This document shows, piece after piece, positions 1-10,402 of a DNA stretch of 64,000 nucleotides. The notes under the pieces were generated by a model. The model was not told the DNA's origin. It did no database searches and was given only the letters and a program-made list of their open reading frames with translations. The position numbers were made by a program, and so were the translations under genes. The DNA is from Woeseiaceae bacterium. Lineage in GTDB: Bacteria; Pseudomonadota; Gammaproteobacteria; Steroidobacterales; Woeseiaceae. The stretch's first letter is position 1. Each line of letters opens with the position of its first letter. The stretch covers positions 1-64,000 of the forward strand of contig JAJFKR010000033.1 of the NCBI GenBank assembly GCA_021773095.1, in the 5' to 3' direction.

Positions 1-59
1 GCGGATGATTCCTGCTGGCCGTTACTATTCGATAGTGGATATAGGCATCGAAAACATCT

Positions 60-1073
60 ATGAAAGCAATGCTCCTCAAGCGAATAGCAACACTGCAGGA
101 CAATCCTGAGCCACTGACGCTTGCGGATATTCCGGTTCCGAAACCGGCATCCGACGAGGTATTGATCCGGGTCAATGCCTGCGGCGTTTGCCACACGGAG
201 CTGGACGAGATTGAGGGCCGAACGTCACCGCCCAACTTACCGATAGTTCCGGGCCATGAAGTGATAGGGCGGGTTGCTGAGACAGGTAACCGTGTCACGA
301 GGCTTGAAGTCGGCGATCGTGTCGGTGTGGGGTGGATTTTCAAGTCCAGCGGCGAGGACAACGAGAACATCAGCGATCAGTTTGTTGCTACCGGCCGTGA
401 CGCGAATGGTGGCTACGCCGAGTACATGACGGCGCACGAGCGATACGCGTATCGCATTCCTGACAGTTTCAATGACTACGAAGCGGCACCGTTGTTATGT
501 GCAGGTAGCGTCGGTTATCGGGCACTAAAACTCACTAACATACGGAACGGTGACATTCTGGGCCTGACAGGCTTCGGTGGATCCGGCCATCTGGTGTTGC
601 AACTGGCCAGGTATCTGTACCCTGAAACACCTGTCTACGTTTTTGCTCGCAGCCCCGAAGAGCGCAAGTTCGCAATCGAACTGGGCGCGGCATGGGCAGG
701 CGATACAGATGATATGCCGCCGGAGCCGCCGCACGCGATTATCGATACGACGCCGGCGTGGCGTCCTGTACTTGCTGCCATGCGGTGCCTGCGCCCCGGC
801 GGGCGGCTCGTCATCAATGCAATTCGCAAAGAAGATCGGGACAAGTCACTGATGGCTGATATCGACTACTCGGCACATCTTTGGCAGGAGAAAGAACTCA
901 AAACGGTCGCTAACGTCACAGGCAATGACATCAAAGCTTTTCTGGAGATCGCCGCTGCGGCGGGTATTCGACCCGAGGCGCAGGTCTACCAACTTGATGA
1001 GGCTAATAAGGCGTTATACGACTTATATTCCGGTCATGTACGAGGCGCCAAAGTTCTCGCGATTGGCACATGA
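60..1073 (+). CDS. Zinc-dependent alcohol dehydrogenase family protein
   Basis: MDR/GroES-like N-terminus (CGVCHTELDEIEG, PGHEVIGRV), Rossmann GFGGSGHLVLQLAR. Confidence 0.9.
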   Translation: MKAMLLKRIATLQDNPEPLTLADIPVPKPASDEVLIRVNACGVCHTELDEIEGRTSPPNLPIVPGHEVIGRVAETGNRVTRLEVGDRVGVGWIFKSSGEDNENISDQFVATGRDANGGYAEYMTAHERYAYRIPDSFNDYEAAPLLCAGSVGYRALKLTNIRNGDILGLTGFGGSGHLVLQLARYLYPETPVYVFARSPEERKFAIELGAAWAGDTDDMPPEPPHAIIDTTPAWRPVLAAMRCLRPGGRLVINAIRKEDRDKSLMADIDYSAHLWQEKELKTVANVTGNDIKAFLEIAAAAGIRPEAQVYQLDEANKALYDLYSGHVRGAKVLAIGT

Positions 1074-1096
1074 GTGCATCCGTTCTCTAGAGTCCC

Positions 1097-1618
1097 CTAA
1101 AGATAGGGGGTCTCGTCGAGGTCGAACTCGGCCTCGACGCTGGCGCTCGAGGGTAATTTGGCCCTTGCCTCTCGCAGCATCTCGACGTGCTCGGCCTCCT
1201 CGTCTCGAAGCTCAGTGAACAGTTCCCGAACCTCGGTATCGGTGATGCCGGGCAAGGCCATGTCGTAGAAGTCATAGGCCTTCTTCTCAGCGGCGAGCCC
1301 GACCTCGAACGCCTGGAGGGTGGACATACCGCGGTGCGGCGCCCCCATTTCCGGAGCTTCGACATCGTACAGGTCGTCAAGCGTCAGCCGCACGGGGGCG
1401 TCACCGAACAGAGCCTTGCGCCGGGCCTCCAGCTCCTGGCCGTGCTTGGCCTCGTTCTCGGCCATCGAGGCGAAGAAGGCTCCGGCATCGTAGCCGCCCG
1501 TGCGTCCGAGCTGCGAAGCGAACATTTGATAGCGGTGACAGGCCTCCATCTCGATTAGCTTCGCGAGGTCGAGGGCGTCCATCAGGCTGAGCTTGGACAG
1601 GTCAATACGGGTGGACAT
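1097..1618 (-). CDS. Ferritin-like / rubrerythrin-type di-iron protein
   Basis: Helical protein with repeated E-x-x-H style iron motifs (ENEAKHGQE, DEEAEHVEML). Confidence 0.75.
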   Translation of the reverse strand: MSTRIDLSKLSLMDALDLAKLIEMEACHRYQMFASQLGRTGGYDAGAFFASMAENEAKHGQELEARRKALFGDAPVRLTLDDLYDVEAPEMGAPHRGMSTLQAFEVGLAAEKKAYDFYDMALPGITDTEVRELFTELRDEEAEHVEMLREARAKLPSSASVEAEFDLDETPYL

Positions 1619-1701
1619 TGAAATCGACTCCTGGTCTGGGTTTGACGTTCTGAAGCGGCCCGTCGGGCGTGCCCCAATGAATTCGTTTTTGCGGTGTTAC
1701 C

Positions 1702-2322
1702 TCAAATCAATAGGTCGATGCGCAGTTGGCGCACAATTGCGTTCGCCTCATCCAGCAGTGCGGTCGACATACTTGTCTTCTCAAAGCAGGTTGATTGAAT
1801 TGCCCATACGCGGTCTTGGCTACCAGCATCGTACAGATTCGTAATCACAACTACCTTGTGCGCCAGTTTGACTGAGTCTGGTTCGCGAATGACCCTATGG
1901 TCGTATAAGAAGTAATCGACAGGATCGCCACCTCGACACGTTGACTCAATTTCATCACGGCCTTTTACGATATCGATACTGGTATCTACACTGGCTATGT
2001 GCGTGACCAGAATTCCATCCGCTCCGACTGCTTTGCCTACCCGATTGATATCGTCCCGCAGTAGGCCGTCGCTGGCATCGAGGTATGCGTGGCTCGGAAT
2101 CGCATCAACCTGCTCTCGCCGGAGTCTCAGTACGATTTCGTTTTCGAATTGCTGTTGTTGGCTGTGGTCGTTGGAAATATCAACCACCAGCAGTCGTTTA
2201 TAGATTTTCGACGAGCGCGCCGGATCGTCATACAGTTTCACTACTTCGGTCTGCGGGGCGCAGCCGCCAGCTATAGTTGCGGCGATTGAGACCACTCCAA
2301 GCATTCGGACGACGCTTCGCAT
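1702..2322 (-). CDS. Putative lipoprotein of unknown function
   Basis: Signal peptide with lipobox (IAGGC); intact 206-aa ORF. Confidence 0.6.
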   Translation of the reverse strand: MRSVVRMLGVVSIAATIAGGCAPQTEVVKLYDDPARSSKIYKRLLVVDISNDHSQQQQFENEIVLRLRREQVDAIPSHAYLDASDGLLRDDINRVGKAVGADGILVTHIASVDTSIDIVKGRDEIESTCRGGDPVDYFLYDHRVIREPDSVKLAHKVVVITNLYDAGSQDRVWAIQSTCFEKTSMSTALLDEANAIVRQLRIDLLI

Positions 2323-2480
2323 GACTATTCTCCCGCTGATACCCTACTCGACACCAATGCTACGACCTTTAAGCACGACGATCATCGGTACTTACCCGTA
2401 GATCCTCGGTCTCTGATAACCCAGAGACGAATTTATGCGATTATCCTGTCCCAGGGACAAGACCTAGAGGAGTTATCCTG

Positions 2481-2957
2481 ATGGGATTCGCATTATCAGA
2501 AATAGAGCTCGTTAGTTCAGCCTTCCAGCAAAGAGGAAACATCTCGAAAAGTTACACCGGGGAGGGCGATGACGTTTCGCCGCCGTTGTCATGGTCGCAT
2601 GTGCCCGAGGGGACGCGATCCTTCGCTTTGATCTGCCACGACCCCGATGCGCCGCTCGTAACGCCGGGCTCCTACGGTTTCGTGCATTGGGTGCTATACA
2701 ATATCCCGGCTTCGGTGACGCAGCTTGCCGAGGGCGAAAAAAACTTCACGAAAGGCGTCAACAGCTACGGCCGTAACGGCTACGGTGGACCCATGCCGCC
2801 GGAAGGACATGGTATTCATCATTATTTTTTCTGGATACTGGCCCTGGACGTCGAGTCTGATTTCGAGACTGGACTGTCGATGGAGGAACTCCTGAAAGAG
2901 ATCGAACCGAATGTGATCGGAATGAATCGCCTGGTAGGTACTTACTGCAGAGGGTAG
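2481..2957 (+). CDS. YbhB/YbcL family (PEBP, Raf kinase inhibitor-like) protein
   Basis: DDVSPPLSW, CHDPDAP, FVHWVLYNIP and GIHHYFF motifs; RBS gaggag upstream. Confidence 0.93.
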   Translation: MGFALSEIELVSSAFQQRGNISKSYTGEGDDVSPPLSWSHVPEGTRSFALICHDPDAPLVTPGSYGFVHWVLYNIPASVTQLAEGEKNFTKGVNSYGRNGYGGPMPPEGHGIHHYFFWILALDVESDFETGLSMEELLKEIEPNVIGMNRLVGTYCRG

Positions 2958-2975
2958 TTCTTCCGACAGGAGAGC

Positions 2976-4058
2976 TTATTCGCCTAACGCTGCCAGCTGG
3001 TCGGCCTGATACTCATTGATCAGCGGTTCGACAACCTGATCTAGCCCACCTTCAACAATTTCATCGAGTTTGTAGAGGGTCAGGTTGATGCGGTGGTCGG
3101 TGACACGACCCTGGGGGTAGTTGTACGTCCGAATTCGTTCGCTGCGATCGCCGGAGCCAACGAGTAGTTTTCGCGTCGCCGCATGCTCGGCTTCCTGTTC
3201 AGCAACTTGCGTGTCGAGCAAGCGCGCCTGAAGTAACGACATCGCCCGCGCACGGTTTTTGTGCTGTGAACGCTCGTCCTGACACTCCACGACGATGCCG
3301 GACGGTAAATGCGTCAAGCGCACTGCGGAGTCCGTCTTGTTGACGTGCTGGCCACCGGCGCCGGACGCACGGTAAGTGTCAACGCGCAAGTCTGCAGGAT
3401 TGATTTCTGTTTCTTCAACTTCATCGGGCTCAGGCAAGACTGCAACGGTGCAGGCAGACGTATGTATACGGCCCTGAGACTCTGTTGCTGGCACTCGTTG
3501 CACACGATGTGCGCCCGATTCAAACTTCAGTTTTGCGAAGATGCTGTTGCCCGTGATGCGGCTGATAATTTCCTTGTAACCGCCATGATCACCTTCGCGT
3601 GCGGAAATAATCTCCAGCGACCAGCCCGATGTCTCTGCGTATCGCGAGTACATTCGAAATAAATCGCCCGCAAAAATCGCCGCTTCGTCGCCGCCCGTGC
3701 CAGCACGGATTTCGAGAAACACGTTGGCGTCGTCATGCGGGTCCGGCGGGATCAGGGACTTCTGCAGCTCCACCAGGAGAGCTTCCTGACGCGCAGTTAA
3801 TTCCTCAAGTTCTTCCCGTCCCATCTCGCGAACTTCTTTGTCAGAGTCACTCGCCATTTCTTCGGCAGCGGCGACGTCTCCAGAGAGGTTCTCGTATTCC
3901 CTGAACAGATTAACGATCGGCTCAACGCGCGCATATTCCTTCGACAGGTCCCGAAACTGATTCTGATCTCTGATCACATCCGGATCCGAGAGCAATCCCG
4001 CTATTTCCTCAAAGCGGTCGCTGACGGATTCGAGCTTAAAACGTATGGATTCTTTCAC
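2976..4058 (-). CDS. prfA: Peptide chain release factor 1
   Basis: [23 protein letters not shown] motif, full length 360 aa, downstream of hemA. Confidence 0.98.
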   Translation of the reverse strand: MKESIRFKLESVSDRFEEIAGLLSDPDVIRDQNQFRDLSKEYARVEPIVNLFREYENLSGDVAAAEEMASDSDKEVREMGREELEELTARQEALLVELQKSLIPPDPHDDANVFLEIRAGTGGDEAAIFAGDLFRMYSRYAETSGWSLEIISAREGDHGGYKEIISRITGNSIFAKLKFESGAHRVQRVPATESQGRIHTSACTVAVLPEPDEVEETEINPADLRVDTYRASGAGGQHVNKTDSAVRLTHLPSGIVVECQDERSQHKNRARAMSLLQARLLDTQVAEQEAEHAATRKLLVGSGDRSERIRTYNYPQGRVTDHRINLTLYKLDEIVEGGLDQVVEPLINEYQADQLAALGE

Positions 4059-4061
4059 TGC

Positions 4062-5354
4062 TTAGGCTTTCTTGTCCGTGTCGAGGCTAAAAAGGGTACG
4101 CGCTGCCTCGATTAGCTCTTCATCGGAATGTTCAGCTGCTTTGCGCAGCGAGACGCTGGGGCTGTGCAGTATTTTTTTCATCAATGCAGCGGTCGCATAC
4201 TCAATAGCATCGTTCGCCGACTCACCGCGTGCCAGACGCCTAAGCGCCTGCGTGTTCACCTCGTCCCGAATGGTTTCGATTTGTTCGCGCAGCGCCGCGA
4301 TAACCGGGGCGGCCTGCTTCGATCGCTCAATGTTCTGATAGCGCCGTATCTCGTCATCCAGCAGTTTGCCGGCTTCAATCGCTGCAGCCTGGCGATTGCC
4401 TTGCCCTTGTTGAATGACCTTGTCCAGATCGTCGATGGTGTAGAGATACACATCCTCAAGGTCTGCGACGCCGGATTCGATATCCCGTGGCACAGCAATA
4501 TCGACCGCGAATATTGGTTTGCGTTTGCGCGCCTTGACGGCAGCTTTCATGTGATCGAGTCGAACGACCGGGTCGGGGCTTGCTGTTGAGCAGATCAAAA
4601 TGTCTGCCTCGGGCAAAGTGCCCTCGATTTCAGATAGCGGCAATGCAAAACCACCAAATCTTCCCGCCAGATCTTGCGCCCGATCAATGTTCCGGTTGGC
4701 AACAAACAATCGGCCGATATCGCGGCTCGACAAATGCTTGGCCAGTAATTCAACGGTGACGCCGGCGCCCACCAGCAAAGCCGTATGTTTCGTGAAGCCC
4801 GCAAAAAACTGGTTCGCCAGATTCACCGCCGCGGACGCGACCGATACCGGGCTTGCGCCAATTTCTGTGTCTGTGCGTATTTTTTTGGCCACGGCGAATG
4901 TGTGCTGCATCAGTCGGCCCAGCTGACGGCCCAGCGTGCCGGCATCCTGCGCGTAGCGGAATGCATCTTTCAGTTGTCCCAGGATCTGCGGCTCGCCGAG
5001 GACCATCGAGTCCAGGCCACAGGCCACCCGGAATATATGGCGTATCGCCGCGTCGTCATCAAGAGTGAACAGGGTCTCGCCGAAAGACGGATCGAGATTG
5101 CGATCACTGTGCAGCCACTCGCGCAGGCGGCCGCGACCATCGTCATCCGTAATGACATAAAACTCGGTGCGATTGCAGGTCGAGAGCAGCACGGCCTCAT
5201 CGACGCCGGGCAGCTCGATCATACTGCCGAGCGCACGCGCGACGTCGTTTCCCGAGAAAACAACTTGCTCGCGAATTTCGACAGGTGCCGTGTTATGGTT
5301 TAGCCCGAGTATTTGCAGCGGCATAACGTCTTTATGGCGGCGCCGAAACGACAC
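4062..5354 (-). CDS. hemA: Glutamyl-tRNA reductase
   Basis: LSTCNRTEFY, GLDSMVLGEPQILGQ, GAGVTVELLAKHL; start probably at the MPLQILGLNHNTAP methionine. Confidence 0.97.
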   Translation of the reverse strand: MSFRRRHKDVMPLQILGLNHNTAPVEIREQVVFSGNDVARALGSMIELPGVDEAVLLSTCNRTEFYVITDDDGRGRLREWLHSDRNLDPSFGETLFTLDDDAAIRHIFRVACGLDSMVLGEPQILGQLKDAFRYAQDAGTLGRQLGRLMQHTFAVAKKIRTDTEIGASPVSVASAAVNLANQFFAGFTKHTALLVGAGVTVELLAKHLSSRDIGRLFVANRNIDRAQDLAGRFGGFALPLSEIEGTLPEADILICSTASPDPVVRLDHMKAAVKARKRKPIFAVDIAVPRDIESGVADLEDVYLYTIDDLDKVIQQGQGNRQAAAIEAGKLLDDEIRRYQNIERSKQAAPVIAALREQIETIRDEVNTQALRRLARGESANDAIEYATAALMKKILHSPSVSLRKAAEHSDEELIEAARTLFSLDTDKKA

Positions 5355-5432
5355 CGAAGGATTACAAAGTTCGTATCATAAGCGAACTGAACGGCTAGTT
5401 CCTTGTCTCTGTAGGAAACGGACGAAATATTT

Positions 5433-7127
5433 ATGCTAGAGAACTGCCGATGGCGGTCAGCAAAGACGCTGATTTCGCTATCTACCCTGATAAGTATTCT
5501 GAATCTTGCACCCGCACTGGCTGATGAGAACGTCTCATCGGAGGCCAGCGCGCACATTTTGCAAGCCGAAATGGCGCTGCAGCGAGATGAGTATCTCAAG
5601 GCAACCGTCGCATATCGCAAGGCAGCGGAGCTGAGCGGTAGTGTCGAAATCGCTCGCAAGGCGACGCGCATGGGTTTTACCTATGGATTCAATGACGAGG
5701 CGCTGCTGGCGGCCAAGCGTTGGGTCAAACTTGATAAGAATAGCGATGAGGCGCGCGCCTTTTTGGGCCAATTATACTTTCGCGTCGATGATCTGCGTAA
5801 TTCCCGGCGCCAGTTCGAACGCCTGATAAAGGCCGAACCGGATGATCCTGGCAAGCGGCTGCTGTCATTACTCGGCTACCTGGCTGACGAGCGCTTACCC
5901 GAACGCGCCGACAAACTCATGCGAATTCTTGCCAAACCCTACCCGAATTCTGCGATGGCACATTACGCGGTTGCGGTGCTCGCATTGCAGGCCGAAGACG
6001 TAGAGCACGCCAAGCAAAGTGCAACTCGCTCAATGGAGCTTGATCCCGACTATATGCGGCCGAAGCTGCTCTACGCACGGGCGCTGATGTTCGAAGGGGA
6101 CAACGACAAGGCGATCGAATATCTGGCCTACATCATTGGCGACAGTCCGCGACCCGATCCTGATGCGCGTATGGAGCTTGCGCTCTTGTACATGCTCTCG
6201 GGCCGTGACGACGACGCTTTGAGCCAGGTGAACCAGGTATTGATGGAACAAAGCGGGCGTCTGGATGCGCTGCGCCTGATGGCCATTATCAATTTCCGTC
6301 TGGAACGGCTGGATGCGGCCTGGGATGATTTCGAAGATTTGCTGGCCAGCGGCGAATATCGGATGGATGCGTTGTTCTACCTGGCCCGCATCGCGGATTA
6401 TCGTGAGCAATTCGACCGTGCTGTCCGTCTGTACAAGGAAGTTCGATTTGGCTCGAATACGGTGTTTTCCCAGCGCCGAGCCAGTGCGTTACTGGCGCAC
6501 CAGCTGGACGATGTCGATGGCGCATTTCAGTTACTGGATGAATTTGCTGACGCGTCGCCGAACAACGCGGTCGATGTGGTTGCGCTCAAAGCGCAATTGT
6601 TGATATCGCTTGAGCGATACGATGAAGGTCTGGCGCTATTTGATAAAGCGATCGAATACCGCCCTGACAACGAAGACATTACTCTCGGTCGCGCGGAGTT
6701 ACTGCTGAAGATCGGTCGGGTCGACGAGGCGGTTGCTGAGTACCGTCAGGCGATAAAGCAATGGCCGGACAGTGCCGCTGCACTCAATGCGTTTGGTTAT
6801 ACGCTGGCTGATCGGACTGATCAGTATGGGGAAGCAGAAAAACTGATCCGCAAAGCGTTGAAAATCGAACCGAATAGCGCCGCGATTATCGACAGTCTGG
6901 GTTGGGTTCTCTACAAACTTGGACACCATGAAAAGGCCTTGTTCGAATTGCAACGTGCTTACGAAAAACTCGATGATCACGAGGTGGCGTCGCATATTGT
7001 CGAGGTTCTCGCAGTGTTGGAGCGAACCGACGAGGCTATCGAATTTCTCGAGTCCGCAGAAAAGAAAACCCCTGACAGCGAGTTACTGAAAAGTGTTCGT
7101 GAACGTTTTTTCTCCGAAACACCCTGA
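5433..7127 (+). CDS. Tetratricopeptide repeat protein
   Basis: Signal-like N-terminus and many TPR units (e.g. SAAIIDSLGWVLYKLGHHEKAL); upstream of lolB. Confidence 0.9.
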   Translation: MLENCRWRSAKTLISLSTLISILNLAPALADENVSSEASAHILQAEMALQRDEYLKATVAYRKAAELSGSVEIARKATRMGFTYGFNDEALLAAKRWVKLDKNSDEARAFLGQLYFRVDDLRNSRRQFERLIKAEPDDPGKRLLSLLGYLADERLPERADKLMRILAKPYPNSAMAHYAVAVLALQAEDVEHAKQSATRSMELDPDYMRPKLLYARALMFEGDNDKAIEYLAYIIGDSPRPDPDARMELALLYMLSGRDDDALSQVNQVLMEQSGRLDALRLMAIINFRLERLDAAWDDFEDLLASGEYRMDALFYLARIADYREQFDRAVRLYKEVRFGSNTVFSQRRASALLAHQLDDVDGAFQLLDEFADASPNNAVDVVALKAQLLISLERYDEGLALFDKAIEYRPDNEDITLGRAELLLKIGRVDEAVAEYRQAIKQWPDSAAALNAFGYTLADRTDQYGEAEKLIRKALKIEPNSAAIIDSLGWVLYKLGHHEKALFELQRAYEKLDDHEVASHIVEVLAVLERTDEAIEFLESAEKKTPDSELLKSVRERFFSETP

Positions 7128-7734
7128 GGACTGGCTCAAGCGATTAGCCGGGCTCGGCGTGTCCCTGGTGTTGTTGTCCGGTTGCGCCGCGACCCGGCCG
7201 AGCGTCGATTTGCCGGAAATTTCAACCTGGGAGATTCGTCAGGAGGTGCTTGGCACTCTTTCTGACTGGAAATTTCGTGGTCGTATCGCGGTAAAGACGG
7301 GGACTGAGGGATTTAACGGCAAGCTCAACTGGACGCAGACCGGTAGCCACTTCTATGCCACTGTCAGCGGCCCGCTTGGCATCGGAACCGTAGTGATCGA
7401 AGGGTCACACGGCGCGATTGTCCTGACCGACAAGGACGGCGTCAAAACGGCGTTGGTCGATCCGGAAAACGAGCTTTATTATCGCTACGGCTGGACGATT
7501 CCCGTCGCCTCATTACGATATTGGGCACTGGGAATTCCGGACCCAAATAGTCAGGCGGCGACCGCTGTCGACGAAAACGGTCATCTGGTCAGCCTTGAGC
7601 AGGGCAACTGGACCGTAGAGATATCGCGCTATCGTGAGAATGCCGGACAGCAAATGCCACGCATATTAACGGCAAGCAACCCGGATACGCGTGTACGCAT
7701 GGTGATCGACAAATGGTTGTTCTTCGATCGTTGA
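7093..7734 (+). CDS. lolB: Outer membrane lipoprotein LolB
   Basis: Lipobox LLSGC, WKFRGRIAVKTGTEGFNGKLNWTQ; position between TPR gene and tRNA-Gln/prs. Confidence 0.9.
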   Translation: MFVNVFSPKHPEDWLKRLAGLGVSLVLLSGCAATRPSVDLPEISTWEIRQEVLGTLSDWKFRGRIAVKTGTEGFNGKLNWTQTGSHFYATVSGPLGIGTVVIEGSHGAIVLTDKDGVKTALVDPENELYYRYGWTIPVASLRYWALGIPDPNSQAATAVDENGHLVSLEQGNWTVEISRYRENAGQQMPRILTASNPDTRVRMVIDKWLFFDR

Positions 7735-7789
7735 CAGTGACCAAGAGTGACAGCACACTACGCCCGAATCGTTACAACACCACCCTGAT

Positions 7790-7864
7790 TGGGGCGTAGC
7801 CAAGCGGTAAGGCATCGGGTTTTGATCCCGTGTACCGCAGGTTCGAATCCTGCCGCCCCAGCCA
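7790..7864 (+). tRNA. tRNA-Gln (anticodon TTG), CCA encoded
   Basis: TGGGGCGTAGCCAAGCGGTAAGGCATCGGGTTTTGATCCCG...GGTTCGAATCC...CCCCAGCCA cloverleaf. Confidence 0.97.
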
Positions 7865-7885
7865 TCTCTTGCCCAAGGAGGCAAC

Positions 7886-8839
7886 GTGGATCTGGCAACA
7901 ACTGCGGTATTTACGGGCAATGCCCACCCGCAACTCGCGCAGGACATCGCTCGTTACCTGAGAATTCCGCTCGCACGTGCCCAGGTTGGCCGTTTTTCGG
8001 ATGGTGAGATCAACGTTGAAATTCTCGAGAACATTCGTGGGCGAGAGACGTTTATTATTCAACCGACTTGCCCGCCAGCCTCCGAAAACCTCATGGAATT
8101 GCTGGTGATGGTTGATGCGGCCAGACGGGCTTCTGCCGCGCGAATTACAGCCGTCGTCCCCTATTTCGGGTTTGCTCGTCAGGACCGCCGCCCGCGCTCC
8201 TCGCGCGTGCCGATTACGGCGAAGCTGGTTGCGAAAATGTTTGGCACTGCGGGTGTCGATAGAGTCCTGACCATCGATTTGCACGCAGATCAGATCCAGG
8301 GCTTCTTCGATGTGGCGGTCGACAATGTTTACGCCTCGCCGATATTGCTGGGTGATGTGTGGAAACACAAATACGAAGACATGGTCGTGGTCTCACCTGA
8401 TGTGGGCGGCGTAGTTCGTGCTCGAGCTTTGGCCAAGCGTCTTGGTGATGCCGATCTTGTGATCATCGACAAGCGCCGCGATAAAGCGAATCAGTCGGAA
8501 GTCATGAATATCATTGGTGAGGTTGAGGGCAAGAACTGCGTCATGATTGATGACATGGTCGATACGGCTGGCACCTTGTGCCATGCGGCAGGCGCGCTGA
8601 AGGACAACGGTGCGAAAAGCGTCGCGGCCTACATCACGCACGCGGTTCTGTCGGGCCCGGCCGTCGGTCGAATTACCGAGTCCGCCCTGGATGAGGTTGT
8701 GGTGACTGACACAATTCCGCTCAATGAGGAGGCACAGGCTTGCTCGACGATTCGGCAGCTGTCCACCGCCGAATTGCTGGGTGAGACGATGCGACGGATT
8801 TCTGACGACGAGTCTGTTTCTTCTTTGTATGTGGACTGA
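7886..8839 (+). CDS. prs: Ribose-phosphate pyrophosphokinase (GTG start)
   Basis: [53 protein letters not shown] aaggag. Confidence 0.97.
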   Translation: MDLATTAVFTGNAHPQLAQDIARYLRIPLARAQVGRFSDGEINVEILENIRGRETFIIQPTCPPASENLMELLVMVDAARRASAARITAVVPYFGFARQDRRPRSSRVPITAKLVAKMFGTAGVDRVLTIDLHADQIQGFFDVAVDNVYASPILLGDVWKHKYEDMVVVSPDVGGVVRARALAKRLGDADLVIIDKRRDKANQSEVMNIIGEVEGKNCVMIDDMVDTAGTLCHAAGALKDNGAKSVAAYITHAVLSGPAVGRITESALDEVVVTDTIPLNEEAQACSTIRQLSTAELLGETMRRISDDESVSSLYVD

Positions 8840-8870
8840 TGCGTTTCGCGGCCTGACGGCCGCCGCTACG

Positions 8871-8928
8871 CTTCGCGCGCAAGGCGCGCTCCTACCCTTC
8901 CTCTCGGAGCGCGCCCTGCGCGCGACAC
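8871..8928. repeat. Inverted pair of REP-like GTAGGAGCGCGCC...GCGCGCGA palindromes
   Basis: CTTCGCGCGCAAGGCGCGCTCCTAC (reverse copy) facing CGGAGCGCGCCCTGCGCGCGACA. Confidence 0.75.
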
Positions 8929-9048
8929 GGTGGCAATTGCTGACACCATCAGTTAATATGCGCGCCCTTGCGTGGATTGGTCGCGATTCACGCGTTTTTA
9001 ATGTCTGAAATAAATTCAGCAAAATCAAGTAATTAGTGGAGAATAGTC

Positions 9049-9753
9049 ATGAGTGACGATTTCGATCTGATTGCGGAACTCCGGGAAGATCAGGGGAAAG
9101 GTGCGAGCCGCCGCCTGCGTCTTAAGGGAAAAGTTCCAGCAATCATCTACGGTGCCGGGCGTCCGCCGCGTTCACTGTCGTTTGACCAGAACAAAGTACT
9201 GCAGCAACTCGAGAATGAGTCGTTCTATTCGAGCATCCTGAACATCAAGGTCAATGACAAAAGTCAGGCTGCGATATTGAAGGATCTGCAACGCCATCCT
9301 GCCAAGCATATGATCATACACATGGATTTCCAGCGCATCGTTGATGACGTGGAAATCAAGATGAATGTGCCGCTGCACTTTGTGGGCGAGGAGGTCGCAC
9401 CGGGCGTGAAATCGGGCGGCGGAACAGTTGCTCGCCTCATAAACGATGTGGAAATTTTATGTTTGCCGAAGCATCTGCCGGAGTTCATCGAAGTCGATAT
9501 CTCCGAGTTGGAACTCGACGAGATGTTGCACCTCACGGATATCAAACTGCCGGAAGGCGTTGAGATTCCGTTGTTGGCGCAAGGTCCCGAGAATGACCAG
9601 GCTATGGTTTCGATCCACGTGATCAAGGAAGTAGTGATCGAGGACGAGGAAGAGATAGTCGAGGGCGAAGTTGGCGAAGAGGGCGAAGAAGGCGAAGGCG
9701 CGGCAGACGATGCTGCAACCGAGGCTTCAGGCGACGAGTCCAGCGACGAGTAA
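9049..9753 (+). CDS. rplY: 50S ribosomal protein L25 / general stress protein Ctc
   Basis: LIAELREDQGKGASRRLR, VPAIIYGAG; acidic C-terminal tail; between prs and pth. Confidence 0.95.
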   Translation: MSDDFDLIAELREDQGKGASRRLRLKGKVPAIIYGAGRPPRSLSFDQNKVLQQLENESFYSSILNIKVNDKSQAAILKDLQRHPAKHMIIHMDFQRIVDDVEIKMNVPLHFVGEEVAPGVKSGGGTVARLINDVEILCLPKHLPEFIEVDISELELDEMLHLTDIKLPEGVEIPLLAQGPENDQAMVSIHVIKEVVIEDEEEIVEGEVGEEGEEGEGAADDAATEASGDESSDE

Positions 9754-9771
9754 GGCGGTCATTAAGATCAC

Positions 9772-9800
9772 AAAAAGACCGCCTTTCGGCGGTCTTTTTG
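9772..9800 (+). terminator. Rho-independent terminator after rplY
   Basis: AAAAAGACCGCC TTTC GGCGGTCTTTTT stem-loop. Confidence 0.9.
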
Positions 9801-9817
9801 TTTAAGATTGCCACGCC

Positions 9818-10396
9818 ATGGCCAACTCAATCCGAATAATCGCCGGTCTCGGCAACCCCGATGACAAGTACGAGCGCACGCTGCACAACGCCGGTTTCTG
9901 GTTTGTGGACGCAGTGGCGCGGAAATACGGCGGCGGCTTTCGCTACGAGAAGAAGTTCGATGCGGATTGCTGCAAAGTCAGTTTGCAGGGCGAGGACATA
10001 TGGCTTGTCAAACCGCAGAGCTATATGAACTTAAGTGGTGGCCCGATACGCAGCGTGCTGGACTACTACAGACTAAAAATTACGGAGTTGCTGGTGGCGC
10101 ACGATGAGATTGACTTGCCGCCGGGTACGACACGCCTGAAGCTCGGTGGAGGGCACGGCGGTCATAATGGACTTCGCGACATCATTCGGCATTGCGGCGC
10201 GGAGTTTATGCGCTTGCGGCTGGGCGTTGGTCATCCTGGTGAAAAGAACCAGGTGACGGGGCATGTTCTAAAGCGTGGTTCTGCCGATGTCGAACGCGCG
10301 GTTGAAGACAACATCGTCGACGCGATCGATGTGCTGACGCTGCTGGCTGATGGTGACCTGAATGCGGCGCAAAAAGCACTACATACTAAAGAGTAA
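9818..10396 (+). CDS. pth: Peptidyl-tRNA hydrolase
   Basis: IIAGLGNPDDKYERTLHNAGFWFVD, KPQSYMNLSG, GGHGGHNGLRD. Confidence 0.98.
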   Translation: MANSIRIIAGLGNPDDKYERTLHNAGFWFVDAVARKYGGGFRYEKKFDADCCKVSLQGEDIWLVKPQSYMNLSGGPIRSVLDYYRLKITELLVAHDEIDLPPGTTRLKLGGGHGGHNGLRDIIRHCGAEFMRLRLGVGHPGEKNQVTGHVLKRGSADVERAVEDNIVDAIDVLTLLADGDLNAAQKALHTKE

Positions 10397-10402
10397 GAAA
10401 TA

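Noticed and set aside
7093-7127. 35-bp overlap of TPR gene and lolB as a possible frameshift fusion
   Set aside because: Each protein is complete; the lolB start may lie further downstream
7772-8368. 198-aa minus-strand ORF over tRNA-Gln and prs
   Set aside because: Antisense to prs and includes the tRNA; no independent coding evidence
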